Counted from the stretch's first letter, positions 1-12,529 are shown. The stretch is DNA of 64,000 bases from Hawksworthiomyces lignivorus (GCA_002917075.1 NTMA01000054.1:217862-281861), one strand, 5' to 3'. Program-made: numbers and translations. Notes: generated by a model not told the origin, from the letters alone.

Positions 1-1857
1 AGTAGTAGTTAGTCCATCACCTACGGCTGGAAAGAAATATGAACCGAGAGCCAATAGTTGGGTAAGCCCACAATACATCTGGCATCGTGTTGGCTGGGGA
101 AGTTGTTTTCTATGGGCACACAAAGATGATAAATGATATCATCAGGCGCGGGAAGAGAGGCTTCCCACGCTGAGAGCATCGATGAGTCCAGTGAGAAAGC
201 ATGTTTTTGACTTCTGTCACACTCACTATCACATATCTCCCTGAAAAGAGACGACACACAGTACGCGGTCATAAGAAGATGTAGCTGCACATCCTTTCGG
301 CGTGAAATTTGATACCGTTGTCAAAGCACATTTCTAAACAAACCGTAATCAGCTTAGTGGGCTGGGACATAACGTCACGGCCACCCTTCAAATTAAAGAG
401 TCTCTTCGGCCGACAGTCAAGCTTGTTTTAAATCCACATCCAGGATCACTTTCTCTACTTCACTAGGGCAAAATTGTTGGAGAAAATTTCACTGTGATTA
501 TCGAGCTCTTACCATAATTTCATCTACAAGCTTACCTTCTCATTTGTGCATATTCTTTTATCGCGTTTTCTTTCCTTATTCTGTCTCTCTCGCCTTTCCT
601 CGGCAAATATACTTACCAACAGAATCATTCTCTAGCTACCTAGTTATAACAATCATGATGACTCGCGATGTCTATCTCTCCTTCCTCCGAAGGCATCGAC
701 AGTTCCACGGTTAGACGTTCTGATAGTAATGACGTTCTAAAATTTCTTCTCACACTGCGAGAACATGATATCTTTCTACGTGATTTAGATCTACATCAAA
801 GGGCGGAGCCGCAGATGTGTTATTATTTCTAAACCTTTTACTGTTCTTGCCACAATCTATCATTTATCTGACATGTTAGAAGTTCCATAATATTAGACAT
901 TCGCGTACAGATCGATCACTAATTTCTTGCCAAATTTCTTAACCTCAAAAATGTCGTTTTATCAGTAGGCGAAGCCATTTTGCGCACAGTTGGATGGTGA
1001 CACCATACCACCACATCACCGATCACCAAAGAAAATGTCGCTGCACAAGCAAACGGCCAGATATCTTGCCACACTAAAGTCTGGAAGGATTAAAAAGGCA
1101 AAAGAGAGAGCAATCACGCCCAAGGCGCATGACATACCTAAAACACACATTGATGACAACAACGATAGCGGGGTCTAGTTTCCACGTATAGATGAGAGCT
1201 ACAGGAATTCTATTGTTCTATCATGCGTGTCTTGTTCTCTTTGATTTGCTTTTTCAGCCCCTTTCTCCTGCGAAAGAGGGCAGATGCTGGCAGCTATCTA
1301 ACCATGCTACTGCTATAAGTATTACAGCGGCATTTGATAAATTTGTAGAACACAGCACAACGGGCAGTGTGCTGGAAATATTAGATATGCCTTTTTTTTA
1401 TTTATTATCTTGTATCGGTGGCAGCTGGAAGCTTAACGAGGAGGCAGTAAACAAAATCAAGATGCACCCAATTCAGCCATATTTTCTCCAGCTCGTTTTA
1501 GAAAATCTGTGATGTAATCCAAAACGTCACAATGACGATTCAATAAAGCGGTGTACGCGGTCCTCGAGTCCCCCGAGCAATGCGCGGTAGACTGATTTGG
1601 AAGTCAATAGGATATCATATTGCATGAATGGTCGGCACTTCTCTTCCCGGCTAACGGGTGTGCTGCCCGATTCTTCGCCCCCCCAAAATAAGTTCATATG
1701 CGCTTTTACCTTCGCATCTTCCACTCGCACAGTTCTTCATTCTCACAGCGGACAAGTCTACTCTGAAATCTTTAGAGTCTTACATTATAACAGCAGCTTA
1801 AATTCATAACCTTGGGCAATTTGTCTCCGCATAGTAGCGGTATATAATTAAGCCATT
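1..1857. other. Gene-free stretch at left edge
   Basis: I see no supportable gene here. The open frames are short (up to about 106 codons), resemble no family I know, and lack a convincing start, intron and stop arrangement. Base composition is that of ordinary intergenic DNA in this window. Part of a neighbouring gene's untranslated region may lie at the left edge, but the sequence does not show it. Confidence 0.5.
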
Positions 1858-2344
1858 ATGGCTGGCAGCGCACCTATCAAGCCTCTATCCGAGATACTTC
1901 TTTCGGACAAGGAGCTCAGGCACCTCACAGCAGCCTGGCTGTCATGTCCTGCTCAAGACAATGTATGTGCTATTAACTATTACTTTGTCTCAGAGACTGT
2001 CCTTCTTTGATTTGATTCACTAAGGCCATTGTTAGATTGACTACGAGAGGTTTGCTATCCTAGCTGGATACCCCAGCGTCGTTAATGCTCGGAAGCGACT
2101 GGGCGAAGTGAAGAGGAAGGTGCGCCAGCAAGTATTCGGCACCAATGCTGGAAATGCCATGGATGGGCCAACCACACCAACTTCAGTGGCAAAGAAGAGT
2201 GGAAAGACGACACCCAAGCGTAAGAATGATGGAAATGGCGAAAGCAGCAGTTCACCATCGAAGAAAGGAAGAACGACGGCTAAAAAAGACGCGCTCGTGG
2301 AGAATGGGGTCGCTGGCGAAGAAAATTCGACAGCGTTGGCCTAG
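1858..2344 (+). CDS. Small basic fungal protein, first of a tandem paralogous pair
   Basis: Two exons, 1858-1962 and 2036-2344, are joined across a 73 bp GT..AG intron and encode about 137 residues. The N-terminal half reads as a helical module: a segment KELRHLTAAWLSC, then IDYERFAILAGYPSVVNARK and a basic LGEVKRKV stretch. The C-terminal half is low-complexity, rich in Lys, Ser and Thr (KKSGKTTPKRK, SSSSPSKKGR), and looks nuclear. The layout, with a conserved Asp-Tyr/Trp, then Phe and AGY-x-SV-x-(N)-AR, recalls compact Myb/SANT-like helix triads seen in fungal proteins of unknown role, but I cannot assign a named family. The gene at 3019-3713 has the same architecture and an intron at the same place, immediately before the ID dipeptide. 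A function as a DNA- or chromatin-binding protein is inference. Confidence 0.7.
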
Positions 2345-3018
2345 AAGCATGCAGGCCTTGGAGAAGGGACTCGAGATGAGTCAAGAGTGAGATAAATGGG
2401 TGCTCTTAACAATCGAGCCAACATCGGGTTGATAGCTACAATTCACGTACTGATATAGAATACGGATGACAACCAGGAATTGCTTTGCTGGCCCAATAAA
2501 TTACGTGATCTTTCCAGAAAAGTAAGAATACCACAAGTTATATTTGCTCTTAGGTTGCTTTCTTAAACTTTGGACACCAGAGGAAACAGAAATGCGCACT
2601 CTCGACTCAGTCCTACAGGCGCGTCCAAGATCAAATGAGCCAAGACTCATTTCGGCAGACAGCCTTGCATTTTGAGATGATACCTCAGTGAGTCGAGTGA
2701 CAAAATCAATCTGAAGACGAGCTGCCTCTCGGCCTGACATTTACGTCTATTTCCTATCCTTCCTTTTCCTTTCCTGCTTTTCACAGAAACAATATCCCCA
2801 CCAAAAAAAAAACGAGAAAGGAAGACTTAATACAACTCCTCGCCTCCTCAACTGTTGGTTAATTTCTATTTCACACTGCTCTTCATTGGCTCACCCAGAG
2901 CTAATACGTTGGCAAGAACGTACAGTACTGAATCATAGGGACATTGAACGCGGCATACAAGATAGGCCTCCAATAATATAAGCATCTGCGTGCTCTCTTC
3001 TGCATATTTTCATCGACG
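2345..3018 (+). other. Intergenic spacer between the paralogous pair
   Basis: This is the 674 bp between the stop of the first paralog and the start of the second. No coding frame was recognised. A short pyrimidine-rich stretch lies near 2750-2800 and probably belongs to the promoter or leader of the downstream gene. Confidence 0.4.
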
Positions 3019-3713
3019 ATGTCAACTAAGCTGTTGAGTACTCCAATCGGACAGGCCGGTCTGGGTGAACGCGAGCTACTGTTGCTCGCTGCGGCATTTA
3101 TGTCGCTGAAGGATAACAACAGCCAGTTGGTACGTTTTTATTGCTGTCGCTCAATTTTTCAAGAGGAAATAATAAGACTGGGATGAGATACACGAAAACT
3201 CCACGCTTCGGCGGTCCTATTCACATACTAACAGAAACATGCTAGATCGATTGGGTCAAGTTTACCAAGATCGCAGGTTACGGTAGCGTCAATTCCGCTC
3301 GCATCTGCTTCCGTCCAGTCCAAAAAAAGCTAAAAGAATTCCTCGATGGGATTCAAGAAGAATTACTCGATGGCGAGAGCCGTACAACCGTGAACGGCGA
3401 TATCCCTAAGACGCTGACAACCCTAAAGTCCACTAGTTCACCCAAAGCACCTGGACCCCGGAGCAGGGGCCGGCCTAAGAAGAGATCGCAGGCGGAAGAA
3501 GGCGAGACTGGCGAAAAACTCGCAGAGGCCGTGAAACCGGGTGAACAAGAAGATGAAGTATTCAGAGACGGTCGTAGCTACTACTCCGGAACTAAAGCTC
3601 TTCCTTCACTCACTGGCACCGCACAGCATGTAGGTGAGGGAATGCCGTTGGGCTTGCTGATGGACAATATTAAGATGTCTTATAAAAGGATAAAGACAGA
3701 AAGCCCAGTGTAA
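3019..3713 (+). CDS. Small basic fungal protein, second of a tandem paralogous pair
   Basis: Exons 3019-3129 and 3246-3713 are joined across a 116 bp intron with a clear ACTAAC branch site and encode about 192 residues. The N-terminal module matches the upstream gene: ERELLLLAAAFMSL before the intron, then IDWVKFTKIAGYGSVNSARI and a basic PVQKKLKEFL helix. The tail holds an AT-hook-like GPRSRGRPKKR segment, which in known proteins binds the minor groove of AT-rich DNA, followed by acidic and polar sequence. Shared motif order and shared intron position show that this and the gene at 1858-2344 arose by duplication. The role is unknown; a small nuclear DNA-binding protein is my inference from the AT-hook and the basic character. 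Confidence 0.72.
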
Positions 3714-5183
3714 CCGAAGTGCGATGCACAAACGCAGAACTGGGTCGATGGATTTGGGGGGGGGGGGGGGGGGTTTCGAAGCAGGAAGGAGGCTTTTTGA
3801 CGCACGATTATTCCGGAAAAGAACTTAATTTGACCAGGAGACAACGGCTGGGAATGAACAATCATACAAGAAGTTACAGTAACTACTCAAGAATGCGAGC
3901 GGTACCGAAGCGGCGATGGATATGGTGGTTGGTATAATGAAGAGACGAAGAACAAGGGGCTTGGAGTTATAGGACAGCACGAGCATCAGATAATAGAGAG
4001 GGTAAAAGCCAAGGCCCGTGAATATTTATTCTCCCAGCTGCTATCTACTACTCGGCACTCCGCTATTTCTAGTCTTTATGTCGATGTTAGCGTTCGAAGC
4101 GGATAACCGAAGAGACGTTATATTTACAAGATTTTTTTTCCTTTTGATTCCACCCCCGTCTCTAGGATGCTCTTATTTCCCAAGCTCAGTTTCAACTTTC
4201 GTCTACAAATATCTTACACATACCCAATAATAAAAAGTAGGTAGATTCTCGTTGCGCTACAGAGAGAGAATACAAATGCTGATCTTTTTTTAGATAGGTG
4301 TACTCTCCATAATAAGGAAACGCAAGATCGAGTACGGCAGTGCAAAAATAACATTGTTGTATTTGCAGTGATTTAATCTACGTTCACATCCATGAAACTA
4401 GAAGCGTATCCAGGGGGGAAGGGGAGATTAAAAAAATTCTCCTGCTGTCGTTGGTACAGAATCAACCACACCCTGATAATATATGGCAGTTGGCCAATAT
4501 TTCTGTCGTTGCATCACCAATGTTCACGCAGTTGTCTCGAGACAGCGTGAGCAATATCCGCTACAGCTGCTATTGTGCTTTCTGCCTGCCTTAAAACTAT
4601 ATTCGATCTACACCTTTGATTTGCACACCGTTACTCGTCGGTTTCCATTCTCCCCCTGCGCTGCTTCACTTTTCCTTTCGCGTCTACCCGTCATGGTACT
4701 ACATTCCGCCGTCTAAATGGTTGCAGATTGCAGAATACGGTCTTTGATATCCATGTGACTGGCTCTATTCTCATCAACGATGACCAGGGTGTAATCTCAC
4801 CACTCCCTGATCTCTGCCTGTGTGCTCTCTACAACCAAAGGTAGCTTATGAATGCAGGAGAGGATCACCGGCATCTATAAAATATGTTGTCTCAACGGTG
4901 CCATGATCATCCTTTGACTTTGGGTGTCCGTGGCCGGAATTGCTGCTTTGATTTCCTTATTCTTTTTGACGAATATCACGAGATAAGTGTATTGTGAAGT
5001 ATTTCTACCCATAAAATTTTAGTCCGGTGTCAGTATTTTTACCAAGACTTTACCGCGATGCAGGATGGTAAAGACAAATGTAGAAAAAAAAAGCTGCCAA
5101 ATACATCCAATGAAGCCACCGCTGTAATATATTATGAAAGAAAATCAATGAAGGATGCTTTTAGGTGCCAAATACGAAGAGGG
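3714..5183. other. Gene-free stretch with an 18-base G run
   Basis: No gene is supported in these 1.47 kb. A perfect run of 18 G residues spans 3756-3773, about 40 bp after the stop codon of the upstream gene. The rest is intergenic sequence and presumably contains the 3' ends of two convergent transcripts, the paralog on the left and the SulP transporter on the right. Confidence 0.5.
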
Positions 5184-7860
5184 CTAATGGGCTCTAACGT
5201 CTTGAACGCCAAGTTCGCTCCCTTCTTCGACTTCAGTCATTTTAAGTGCTTCTTGTACGTCATCTACATAGTGGTTCTCACCGCCAATAAGATCCACAAT
5301 GCCAGATAACTCCATTAATTTCCATACTTCATGCGTCTTGTCTGGGCCTCGGCTGAAGAAAACACGCACACCTCTCTCGCGATAGCTCCGCACAATCTCC
5401 TCAAGCACCTGTGTCCCAGAGCCATCCATGCTCGTCACTCCGTGTATGTCAAAAATGACGTTACGATTGTGCTCTTCTCGCCGCAAGCGCGGCAGTGCTG
5501 GATGAGCTTTGTTTGTGCCATAGAGCTCCAGGCGCCGCAGCCGCGTCTTCAGCTCACCGGTATTGGCAAATGTCAAAGGCTCGGGTATCTTGACAATAAG
5601 GCAACCCTCGATGAACTCTAGTCGCTCTGGGTGATCTTCTGCATTTTCGAACCTGTTGGTGCCTGGCATCCGGCCAAGAATCTGGATGCGTGGTCTCGTA
5701 GCGTGCCGAATCACCTGCAAAAGAGAAAGACCGATTCCAATAGCAATGCCCAAATTGAGTGAGTAGAAGATAGTGGCAAGCACAATAACCAGCATAAGAC
5801 CAATTTCCGGCCAGGCACGGATACGAAGGAAAAAAAGAATGTCAGCCGGAGCCTCTTCGATGAGAGACCAAGCTACCACGCTAATCATGGACGAGAGCAC
5901 TGGTTTCTGGTCAAAGCTTTAGCGTCGGGATCCAGTTGTTGAGATTTGGTCTGATCAGAAGCGAAGCACTTACTGGTAAATAGTAAAAATACGGCAGAAG
6001 AAACAAGATGGAAACCACAGTAATAAGGCTTAAGAAAACAGAGCTCAATGGACTCCTGCCTCCTGTAGATTTGTTCACTTTGCTTCGACCATACCCACCA
6101 AAAGCAGGCAAGGACATGAAGCATGCGCCAACAAAATTGGCGACGCCAAGCGCAACAAGCTCACGGTTAGGACTGAGTTGAATAGCGGAGAACGTCTCCT
6201 GCCCCCCAAGACTTTTTGCTGCGACTGAAGATTCAAAGAAGCCGAGAAGGGCAATGAGGAAAGACGTGCTCATGGCGTCTCGAATATGGGGCATGTGTGC
6301 TGTCTGGAAAGGCCATCGGAACGTGAAGGCATGACCAGAAGCCGCCTGGACAGTGCCTAAAATCTCTACGCCTTGTTTGTCCCACTCTAGCTGCCAGGCA
6401 AGGTAGGCCGAAAGAATGACCACGATGAGACGGTCTGGGACATAGGCAACACTAGGGTATCGCGGCAACATGCGACGTTTAATCTCTCTGAGAGCGTCAG
6501 CGAGATTAACATACGAGAGGAGAGCTGGGAGAGAGTAAATCAAAATTTAGGAGGCCTGGAGACAAACCTGCAAACCATGATAGTAGCGAAGCTCACAAAA
6601 GAAACAGACATTGTGAGGGTGTGAATTCTATCGATGTTGCTGAAAATGAAGCGAAGTTTGTCCACGGTGCTTCCATGATCAACACCGGCAGACTCAGAGA
6701 CTAACTTTGCAAGACCTAGTTCGGGAACGAGTTGATCGACAAATATGACAAAACCAATTGCTGAAATAAACCCGCGTAGAAAAGGGCGGGATAGGACGCT
6801 GTCGAGGAAGCCAAGACGAGCAATGCCAGCTAGCAAGACAGTGGCACCAGCAATGCCCGTTACTACACCGCAAATCCTAGCATGCAACAAGTCGTCGTCG
6901 TCCCCGCCCTGACCCTGATCGATACTGGAACGGATGACGGTGCCGACTAAAAGAGATCCAGCTGCCTCCGGTCCGACTACCATCTGTGGACAACTGCCTA
7001 AAAGCGCGTAGATTAACGGATTGAAGACAAATGAGTACAGACCGTTGATGGCAGGCACATGAGAGAGATTGCTAGCAAGAGATAAAGCCATAGGAAGGTA
7101 GATGCCAGCGACAGTCAAGGCAGCGATGATGTCGCCTTTTAAGTAGGACAGTTTGTACTGGCTCATCCAGGCCACTGACGGGATGTAATATGCGAGATAC
7201 CTAAGGCGAATCCAAATGAGTAAGTCGGAATGTTTTACGGAGTAATAAAAGCGTAGATGAAAGGAGGGGGGGATGGTGGCGACAAGAAGCTTACATTGTG
7301 CTGGTATTCTCCAGGCCGTGCTGCTCCGCTAGGACACTTGAGGTGCTCATCTTCTTGCTGCGAACTTTCCGCGCTATACTCCGCCGCCAGCTACTGCTGT
7401 CCCGCTTGCCCGTCAAAGTTGACAGGAGGCCGTCAAGAGCAGGCAGCGGAGTGCTTGGGCCACCCATGGCCGAGTTGACACCGGTGTCAGAGCTGTTCCC
7501 GCTCACATCTGGACTAGCTGGGCGAGGAGAAAAAGTTCCATGGCCGCAAGGGCCGGAGCTGGAACATTCCCGGTCATCAAGTACATTCTGCAGCAGCGCG
7601 GTCGTCTCAGACGGAGATATGGCCGAATTAACTGAAGGCAAAGGCTGGACACTTGGGCCTGCACGGGAACTATCCAAGTCGTTGTCCGCGTCGACGTTGT
7701 TCATGAGGATTGTCGGTCGCGTTCGGGGAGAAGGCCGAGGGCTGGAGTCTTCTGGAGCCACCGGAGTACCCTGAGAGGCAGAAGAGGAAGGGTTCAACGT
7801 GAAGTTCTGACGCAAACTGCGAGACTTGGACGTCGGCCGTATGTTGTTTCCTCCAGTCAT
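5184..7860 (-). CDS. SulP-family anion transporter with STAS domain (YPR003C-like)
   Basis: Four exons, 7860-7295, 7200-6568, 6487-5974 and 5906-5184, give 811 residues with introns of 94, 80 and 67 bp; all phases match. The first 188 residues are Ser/Pro-rich and probably disordered and cytosolic. The membrane domain begins at YLAYYIPSVAWM and carries SulP hallmarks: GDIIAALTVAGIYLP, MVVGPEAAGSLLVG, and GFFESSVAAKSL followed by SPNRELVALG and LPAFGGYGRSK. A cytosolic STAS domain follows at roughly residues 660-790 (KIPEPLTFANTGEL ... VIFDIHGVTSMDGSGTQVLEEI). The motif set fits the yeast YPR003C branch better than the plasma-membrane sulfate permeases Sul1/Sul2. Substrate and membrane are not fixed by sequence: sulfate or another anion at an internal membrane is likely. 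The gene converges with the small gene at 3019-3713. Confidence 0.9.
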
Positions 7861-8705
7861 CGTGGTGTTCTCGCCTCCTTCATAAACGAACTCGATTAAC
7901 GTCGCTGGTCAGGTTGCACGCGATAGGTGGAGGAGTTTGAACTGAGCCTAGATAGGCGAAGTTAAATTTTTGTTGAACGACAAGCTTATACAAAAGGAGC
8001 GAAGTCGGAGGAGAAGAGGAACTACCGATAGAAGAGAGAAAAGGCGAGAGAGAAGAAAGGAAGTCTCGCGAAAGACAACCAAAAAAAGAATACTCCCGGT
8101 AGAACTTCAATGATCAGGAGCCGGCGGGGACCAAAATGAAATCGTTCACCGGAAAAGCAAGAAAAATCCTAATGTAATAGATCCGGGCCATGGCAGGAAA
8201 AAAAACTTCGAAAGTGAATCCGCAGTGTCCTAGTCAGAAGTCGTGATTGACAGTGGATGTCTTGTGTGTGCCTTAATATCACCCTTACCATTAGCTGCTC
8301 CATAAACTGGGGAAGGGTCAGCAGGCCAAAATATGGTCGGTGCCGAATCACCAATCTGTGCATCGACATGTGGGATCGACCACTGTGCAGAGCCAAAAAC
8401 AGGGTCTTAACTAAATTAGTTGGAGAAGATGGTGCGCATTGCTATCGTCGTAACGTACTGCGGAACACTGCAGCCTCCCGCCAATCATGTATGAATAAGG
8501 AATAGAGCATATTAATACACTGTCTATTTTGTCTATAGCGTCTATAGTGTCTGTAGTTAGCGTCTATCTTAGTTATCCTGTCTAAACTGTCTATTTGCAC
8601 TGTTTCTGATAGCATTGTTAATCTTTAGTTTGTCCTCAAGAGCCGAATATTCATTGATAGCTCTAATATATGATGTAGGATGATGCAAAAACCCTGATGC
8701 TCTTT
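7861..8705. other. Intergenic region with a 9-bp periodic repeat
   Basis: Upstream of the SulP start the sequence is leader or promoter-like. The portion near 8517-8600, just beyond the 3' end of the nucleotidase gene, contains a degenerate 9 bp repeat described separately. No coding frame is convincing; the two opposed frames near 8169-8505 overlap each other and match nothing I know. Confidence 0.45.
8522..8597. repeat. Degenerate 9-bp minisatellite (GTCTATnnn)
   Basis: The tetramer GTCT recurs at 8522, 8531, 8540, 8549, 8562, 8580 and 8589. The spacings are 9, 9, 9, 13, 18 and 9 bp, and each copy is usually followed by AT and then a variable triplet. This is a short decayed tandem repeat, about 110 bp beyond the stop codon of the minus-strand nucleotidase gene. 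Confidence 0.7.
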
Positions 8706-10965
8706 CTATACAATCGTACGCGCAATCCGAATCCGTCCTTCAATACGAGGCGAAATTGCCTTTGTCCAATCTGTCTCATATTCTTCTTTGGTAAGTGAGT
8801 CTCCAAGATGACTCTGGATGCCGGCGAGGCGGCACCATTTGCGAGCCACACGCCGCATTATCTCCATCTGCCGGTCAACGTGGCGGACGTCTTCCGCATT
8901 TTGTGATGGAGTAGCCCCATCCACGACGCGCTCATTAAACGGGACGGCGCTGCACCTTCGTTGGCGTAGCCGAGCAGCCGACCACTGGTCCCAGCCCTCG
9001 CCATGATCCTCACCACGGTAGTCACTTGAAGTTGGACAAGAAGCTAGATCGCCACCCTCTGAATATGACATTGGCGACGAGAATTTTGGCGAAACTGTCC
9101 TAGAAGTTGGATGCAGGTGGGGATGATCACAGTCAATATTGGACACGACCCGGTCCCAGTGGTGCTCCATAGGCGCGCTCCAGTGCTTCCACTGGTCAAG
9201 GACCTTGAGGGCCATAAAATACTGCCGCAACAGCATCGAAATAAGAATACCACTTTCCTCGTCGACGATCTCTTCAGCATCACCCCCTTGTGACTTAGCC
9301 AGGATGCTTTTGTACCCATCTGAAATAAGGTTAACGACTATAGCAAAATAAGCAGTGAATTAAAAATTAGGTAGGTACCTTTTCCTCTAGCCATGTATCC
9401 TCGAGTACACAAGACATATTTCTTTTTTAAATCTGCAGGTGCACCGGCAATCTCCCACCTGGTGATACGCGATCCGGGTGGCTGACGTGGGTCAAACTCG
9501 TATTTAATGTTGGAGACCTGTGGGAAGCGGCCTACAATATGGTCAGTTGAGTGGTCACATGCCTCTACCAGTTCTTGTCCCCTGCGGTGCTCTCTGTTAT
9601 TCCTTTGTGTAGTTTATTCTTTTTCATTTCTCATATTCTCACCACCTTACCTTCCAGAGCAGGATAGAGAGATACCCCGTTCTCTAAAGCCTCTAAAATG
9701 GCTTGACCTGTAACACGGACAACCACAACCGGATCTTCGAACGGAAAACAATCGGTGATATCTTTGACTCTGATCGGTCCAGGTGGGTAGATCTGATCAC
9801 CACGGATAGTACCCGCTGCCATGATCACACAGTCGGCCTGATAGTGATGGCGCATAATATCGCATACGAAATTAGCTAAGTTGCTCTCTTTCATACGTAC
9901 GGTGGTAAAACGGGCATCCAGAGGTGCAGCAGTCCAGCCGACTGCTTTCTCCAAGCTTTGCTTTAACTTCATCGTGAGCTCATCAACAAGTTCCAGAGTT
10001 GGCTTATCCTGTAGGATAGAGGAAACAATATCCCGTCTACGGATGACAAAGTCCCATTTTGGTGTGCCGCTTCTTGTTTCGGCGCCGCCGCTTTCCCTTT
10101 CCGGCTTCCGCCATGCCTCGAGGTAGCTGAGCTGCTTGAAATCGCTGCCAGACCGCAGCACGTGTGTTCCATTTATTATGCTATGCGAGTAGTAGTGGTC
10201 ATGTCCACCGAGGATAAGATCAGCTTCTCCGGCCAAGTTTGCAGCTAGCTTGTTGTCGTTGGGCTCGCGTGCATGGGACAGGATTATGATCATCTCTGCG
10301 CCTTCTTGCCGAAGCTGAGGAATCAGGCGCTTAGCAGTTTCAGTGGCCGACTTGTAGATGATGTTTGCCGGTAAAGCATTGACTGTCTCCAGCCATTCAC
10401 GCTCGCCCAATCCAATCAAGCCGATCTTGATGCCATTCGACGACACGAGCATGAGGGTCTGCTGCGCATGCCCAATAGGCACATTGTCCCCGAGCGCTGG
10501 ATCAAAGACATTTGCAATCAACCATGGAAATGAGCACTTAGCGGCTAGATATTCAAACTGTTTCACGCCAAAATCGAGGTCATGGTTTCCGATACACCCA
10601 CACGCCGTTCCTAAGTTGTTGAGGATGGGTACCATGTGGCTGCCCTTGGTGACAGAACTCTCTAAACTTGGGTTGAAGGCATCACCCGAAAATAGTGTAA
10701 TTAATTCTGACTGGCCTTTGAATCGGTCGCCGGACCGGTACTCATCAACAACCGTTTGGAATCGCGCAGCGCCGCCAACGGGCTCTGCAGATGAAGGGTC
10801 CAGATGGTAGACATCATTGTAATGAAGGATCCGCAAGTCGGGAGGCGATGAGAAGGTGTAACCGGGTGAGAAGGTTATGAACTCGGTGTCATCCATCGGT
10901 GCGACTGCTGCTCCCATTTTTGGATGCATTGAAAATTTTCTTTCTTTGTCACCTTGGGCACACAA
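8706..10965 (-). CDS. 5'-nucleotidase / calcineurin-like metallophosphoesterase
   Basis: Three exons, 10965-9651, 9531-9379 and 9319-8706, encode 693 residues with introns of 119 and 59 bp and matching phases. Metallophosphoesterase motifs appear in order: ILHYNDVYHL (the first metal-ligand motif, with Tyr at the His position of the common DxH), FSGDAF near residue 94, CIGNHDLDFG near 126, ILSHAREPND and LILGGHDHYYSH. A 5'-nucleotidase C-terminal domain follows, with ESNLANFVCDIMR, AAGTIRGDQIY, FPFEDPVVVVRVTG and LENGVSLYPALEGRFPQVS. Family members hydrolyse phosphomonoesters such as nucleotides at a two-metal centre. No signal peptide is visible, so a cytosolic enzyme is likely. The last 150 residues are less conserved. 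ATGs for Met13 and Met17 are alternative starts. Confidence 0.88.
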
Positions 10966-11889
10966 CAGTATCTGACGCTTACGCCGCCACCATCCGTTTC
11001 ACCAATGACCGGAAGGCGCGGAAAGGGATTAGATCTATATGAGCAAAAAAAAAGGACGGGTATGCTCGTCTAAGATAGTTTGGAAAATAGATATAGTGGC
11101 CTTGAGTCTCTGCGAAATCCCTAAAATATGTTTGTACGGATATCTTTCCCCTGCGTCTGCAATCCCTCTGCTTTATGAGGCTCTGTGTGTGTGGGAAGCA
11201 CTGGGACTTTGTCTTGCCAACTACGGAGTAAGCCTAAGCATATTACAAGACTGCACTGTGGGGCAGAAGTGGAGCATGAGGACGGTACGAGTACTCATCG
11301 GCGGGGTGTAGTAACGCATATCGGGGAGTGAACAAGGCTGACAATTGTACACCATGCATTGGACAAATTGCTGGAAGTGAACAAAGAGTATTTTTCTATG
11401 ACAACTCCTTTGACCTCCCATCGCTGTAACTTAGAGCTGCAGAAAGACAATCTGCTTCGCTCATTGTTCATCGCGCTCTCTCTAGACCCCAAATTCAGTT
11501 CAGTGAGTGCATCAAGAAATGTAAGTAGATGAATCACTCCCAATCCCTTGTGCGAGTCCAGGTTCACGTGTAAGGGAGTTGCTTCGTCCTTAAGATGCTA
11601 CTTGCTCAGCGGCAGGTATAAGGTCGGCTAGAAAGAAAATAAGTAGTTGAGTATTCACAAGGGGAGCCAGAGAAGCGATACACAAGTAGACGAGGTTCGC
11701 AGGGTTAGAATATTATCATGGCAAAGTCAACAATGACAGACGTCCGAGAAGCGGAGCAGAACCAGCTAGATGCTATAGCTTTTCCCATTAAACATACGGC
11801 CTAGGTCATGCAGCAAACAAGACGCAGGACGACCGTCAGCTAACAACAAATGAAAGAGACAATTGAAATAGGACAGCCACCTATCCACA
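10966..11889. other. Divergent intergenic region, nucleotidase / GNAT
   Basis: These 924 bp lie between two genes transcribed away from each other and must hold both promoters. Apart from one copy of the dispersed TACGGAGTA motif at 11222-11230 I recognise no specific site and no coding sequence. Confidence 0.45.
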
Positions 11890-12529
11890 ATGGCATCTCC
11901 AGAAGCTACTATCCGCTTTGCGCGCCGTGAAGGTGTGCTTATTCCTCCTGAATCTCTCGTTGAATCCGCATCGGACGCGTTATCTTATTTGCGGAGCCAC
12001 TGACTTTGTTCTAGACGTTCCCGCAATCCTACAGCTGGTCCGAGAGCTAGCTGACTATGAGCATGAAATTGACAGCGTAGAAGCCACCGAGGAGAAGCTC
12101 TTAAGCACCATTGCTTTCGCGCCATCCACGCCGGTCACGGTTAGTGGTTCCGCGGCGTCCACAGAACCGACATCTCCAGATCGGCCAGCTCGCTGCCTTT
12201 TGGTTCTCACACCGGAAGGCGATCCTGCAGGCCTTGCACTATATTTTTACAATTATAGTACATGGCGTGCGCGGCCTGGAATCTACTTAGAGGACTTGTT
12301 CGTGCGATCGTCAGAGCGAAAGAAAGGGTATGGCCGCAAGCTACTTGTAGCGCTAGCTAAGGAAGTGGTAGCCATGGGCGGTGGGCGACTGGAATGGAGT
12401 GTGCTCAAGTGGAACGAACCAAGCATCAAATTCTACGAGAGCGAAGCGGTCGGTGCCAAGATAATGAGTGAATGGGTCGGGATGCGCGTGGATGGAGAAG
12501 CGCTTGTTAAGCTAGCGGGAGACATCTAA
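11890..12529 (+). CDS. GNAT-family N-acetyltransferase (diamine acetyltransferase-like)
   Basis: Exons 11890-11932 and 12015-12529 are joined across an 82 bp intron with a CTGAC branch and encode 185 residues beginning MASPEATIRFARREDVPAIL. I chose this start because splicing restores the standard first strand and helix of a GNAT domain (IRFARREDVPAILQLVRELADYE); reading straight through the intron gives an unrelated N-terminus. The acetyl-CoA loop follows YLEDLFVRSSERKKGYGRKLL (R/Q-x-x-G-x-G/A type), then the LEWSVLKWNEPSIKFYES signature shared with spermidine/spermine and related amine acetyltransferases, and a final GAKIMSEWVGMRVDG. A small insertion of low complexity (residues about 55-75) sits before strand 3. 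The substrate is probably a polyamine or a small amine, but this is not proven. Confidence 0.85.

Noticed and set aside
21..290. 89-codon minus-strand frame at the left edge
   Set aside because: Resembles nothing I know, and no exon partner can be seen inside the window.
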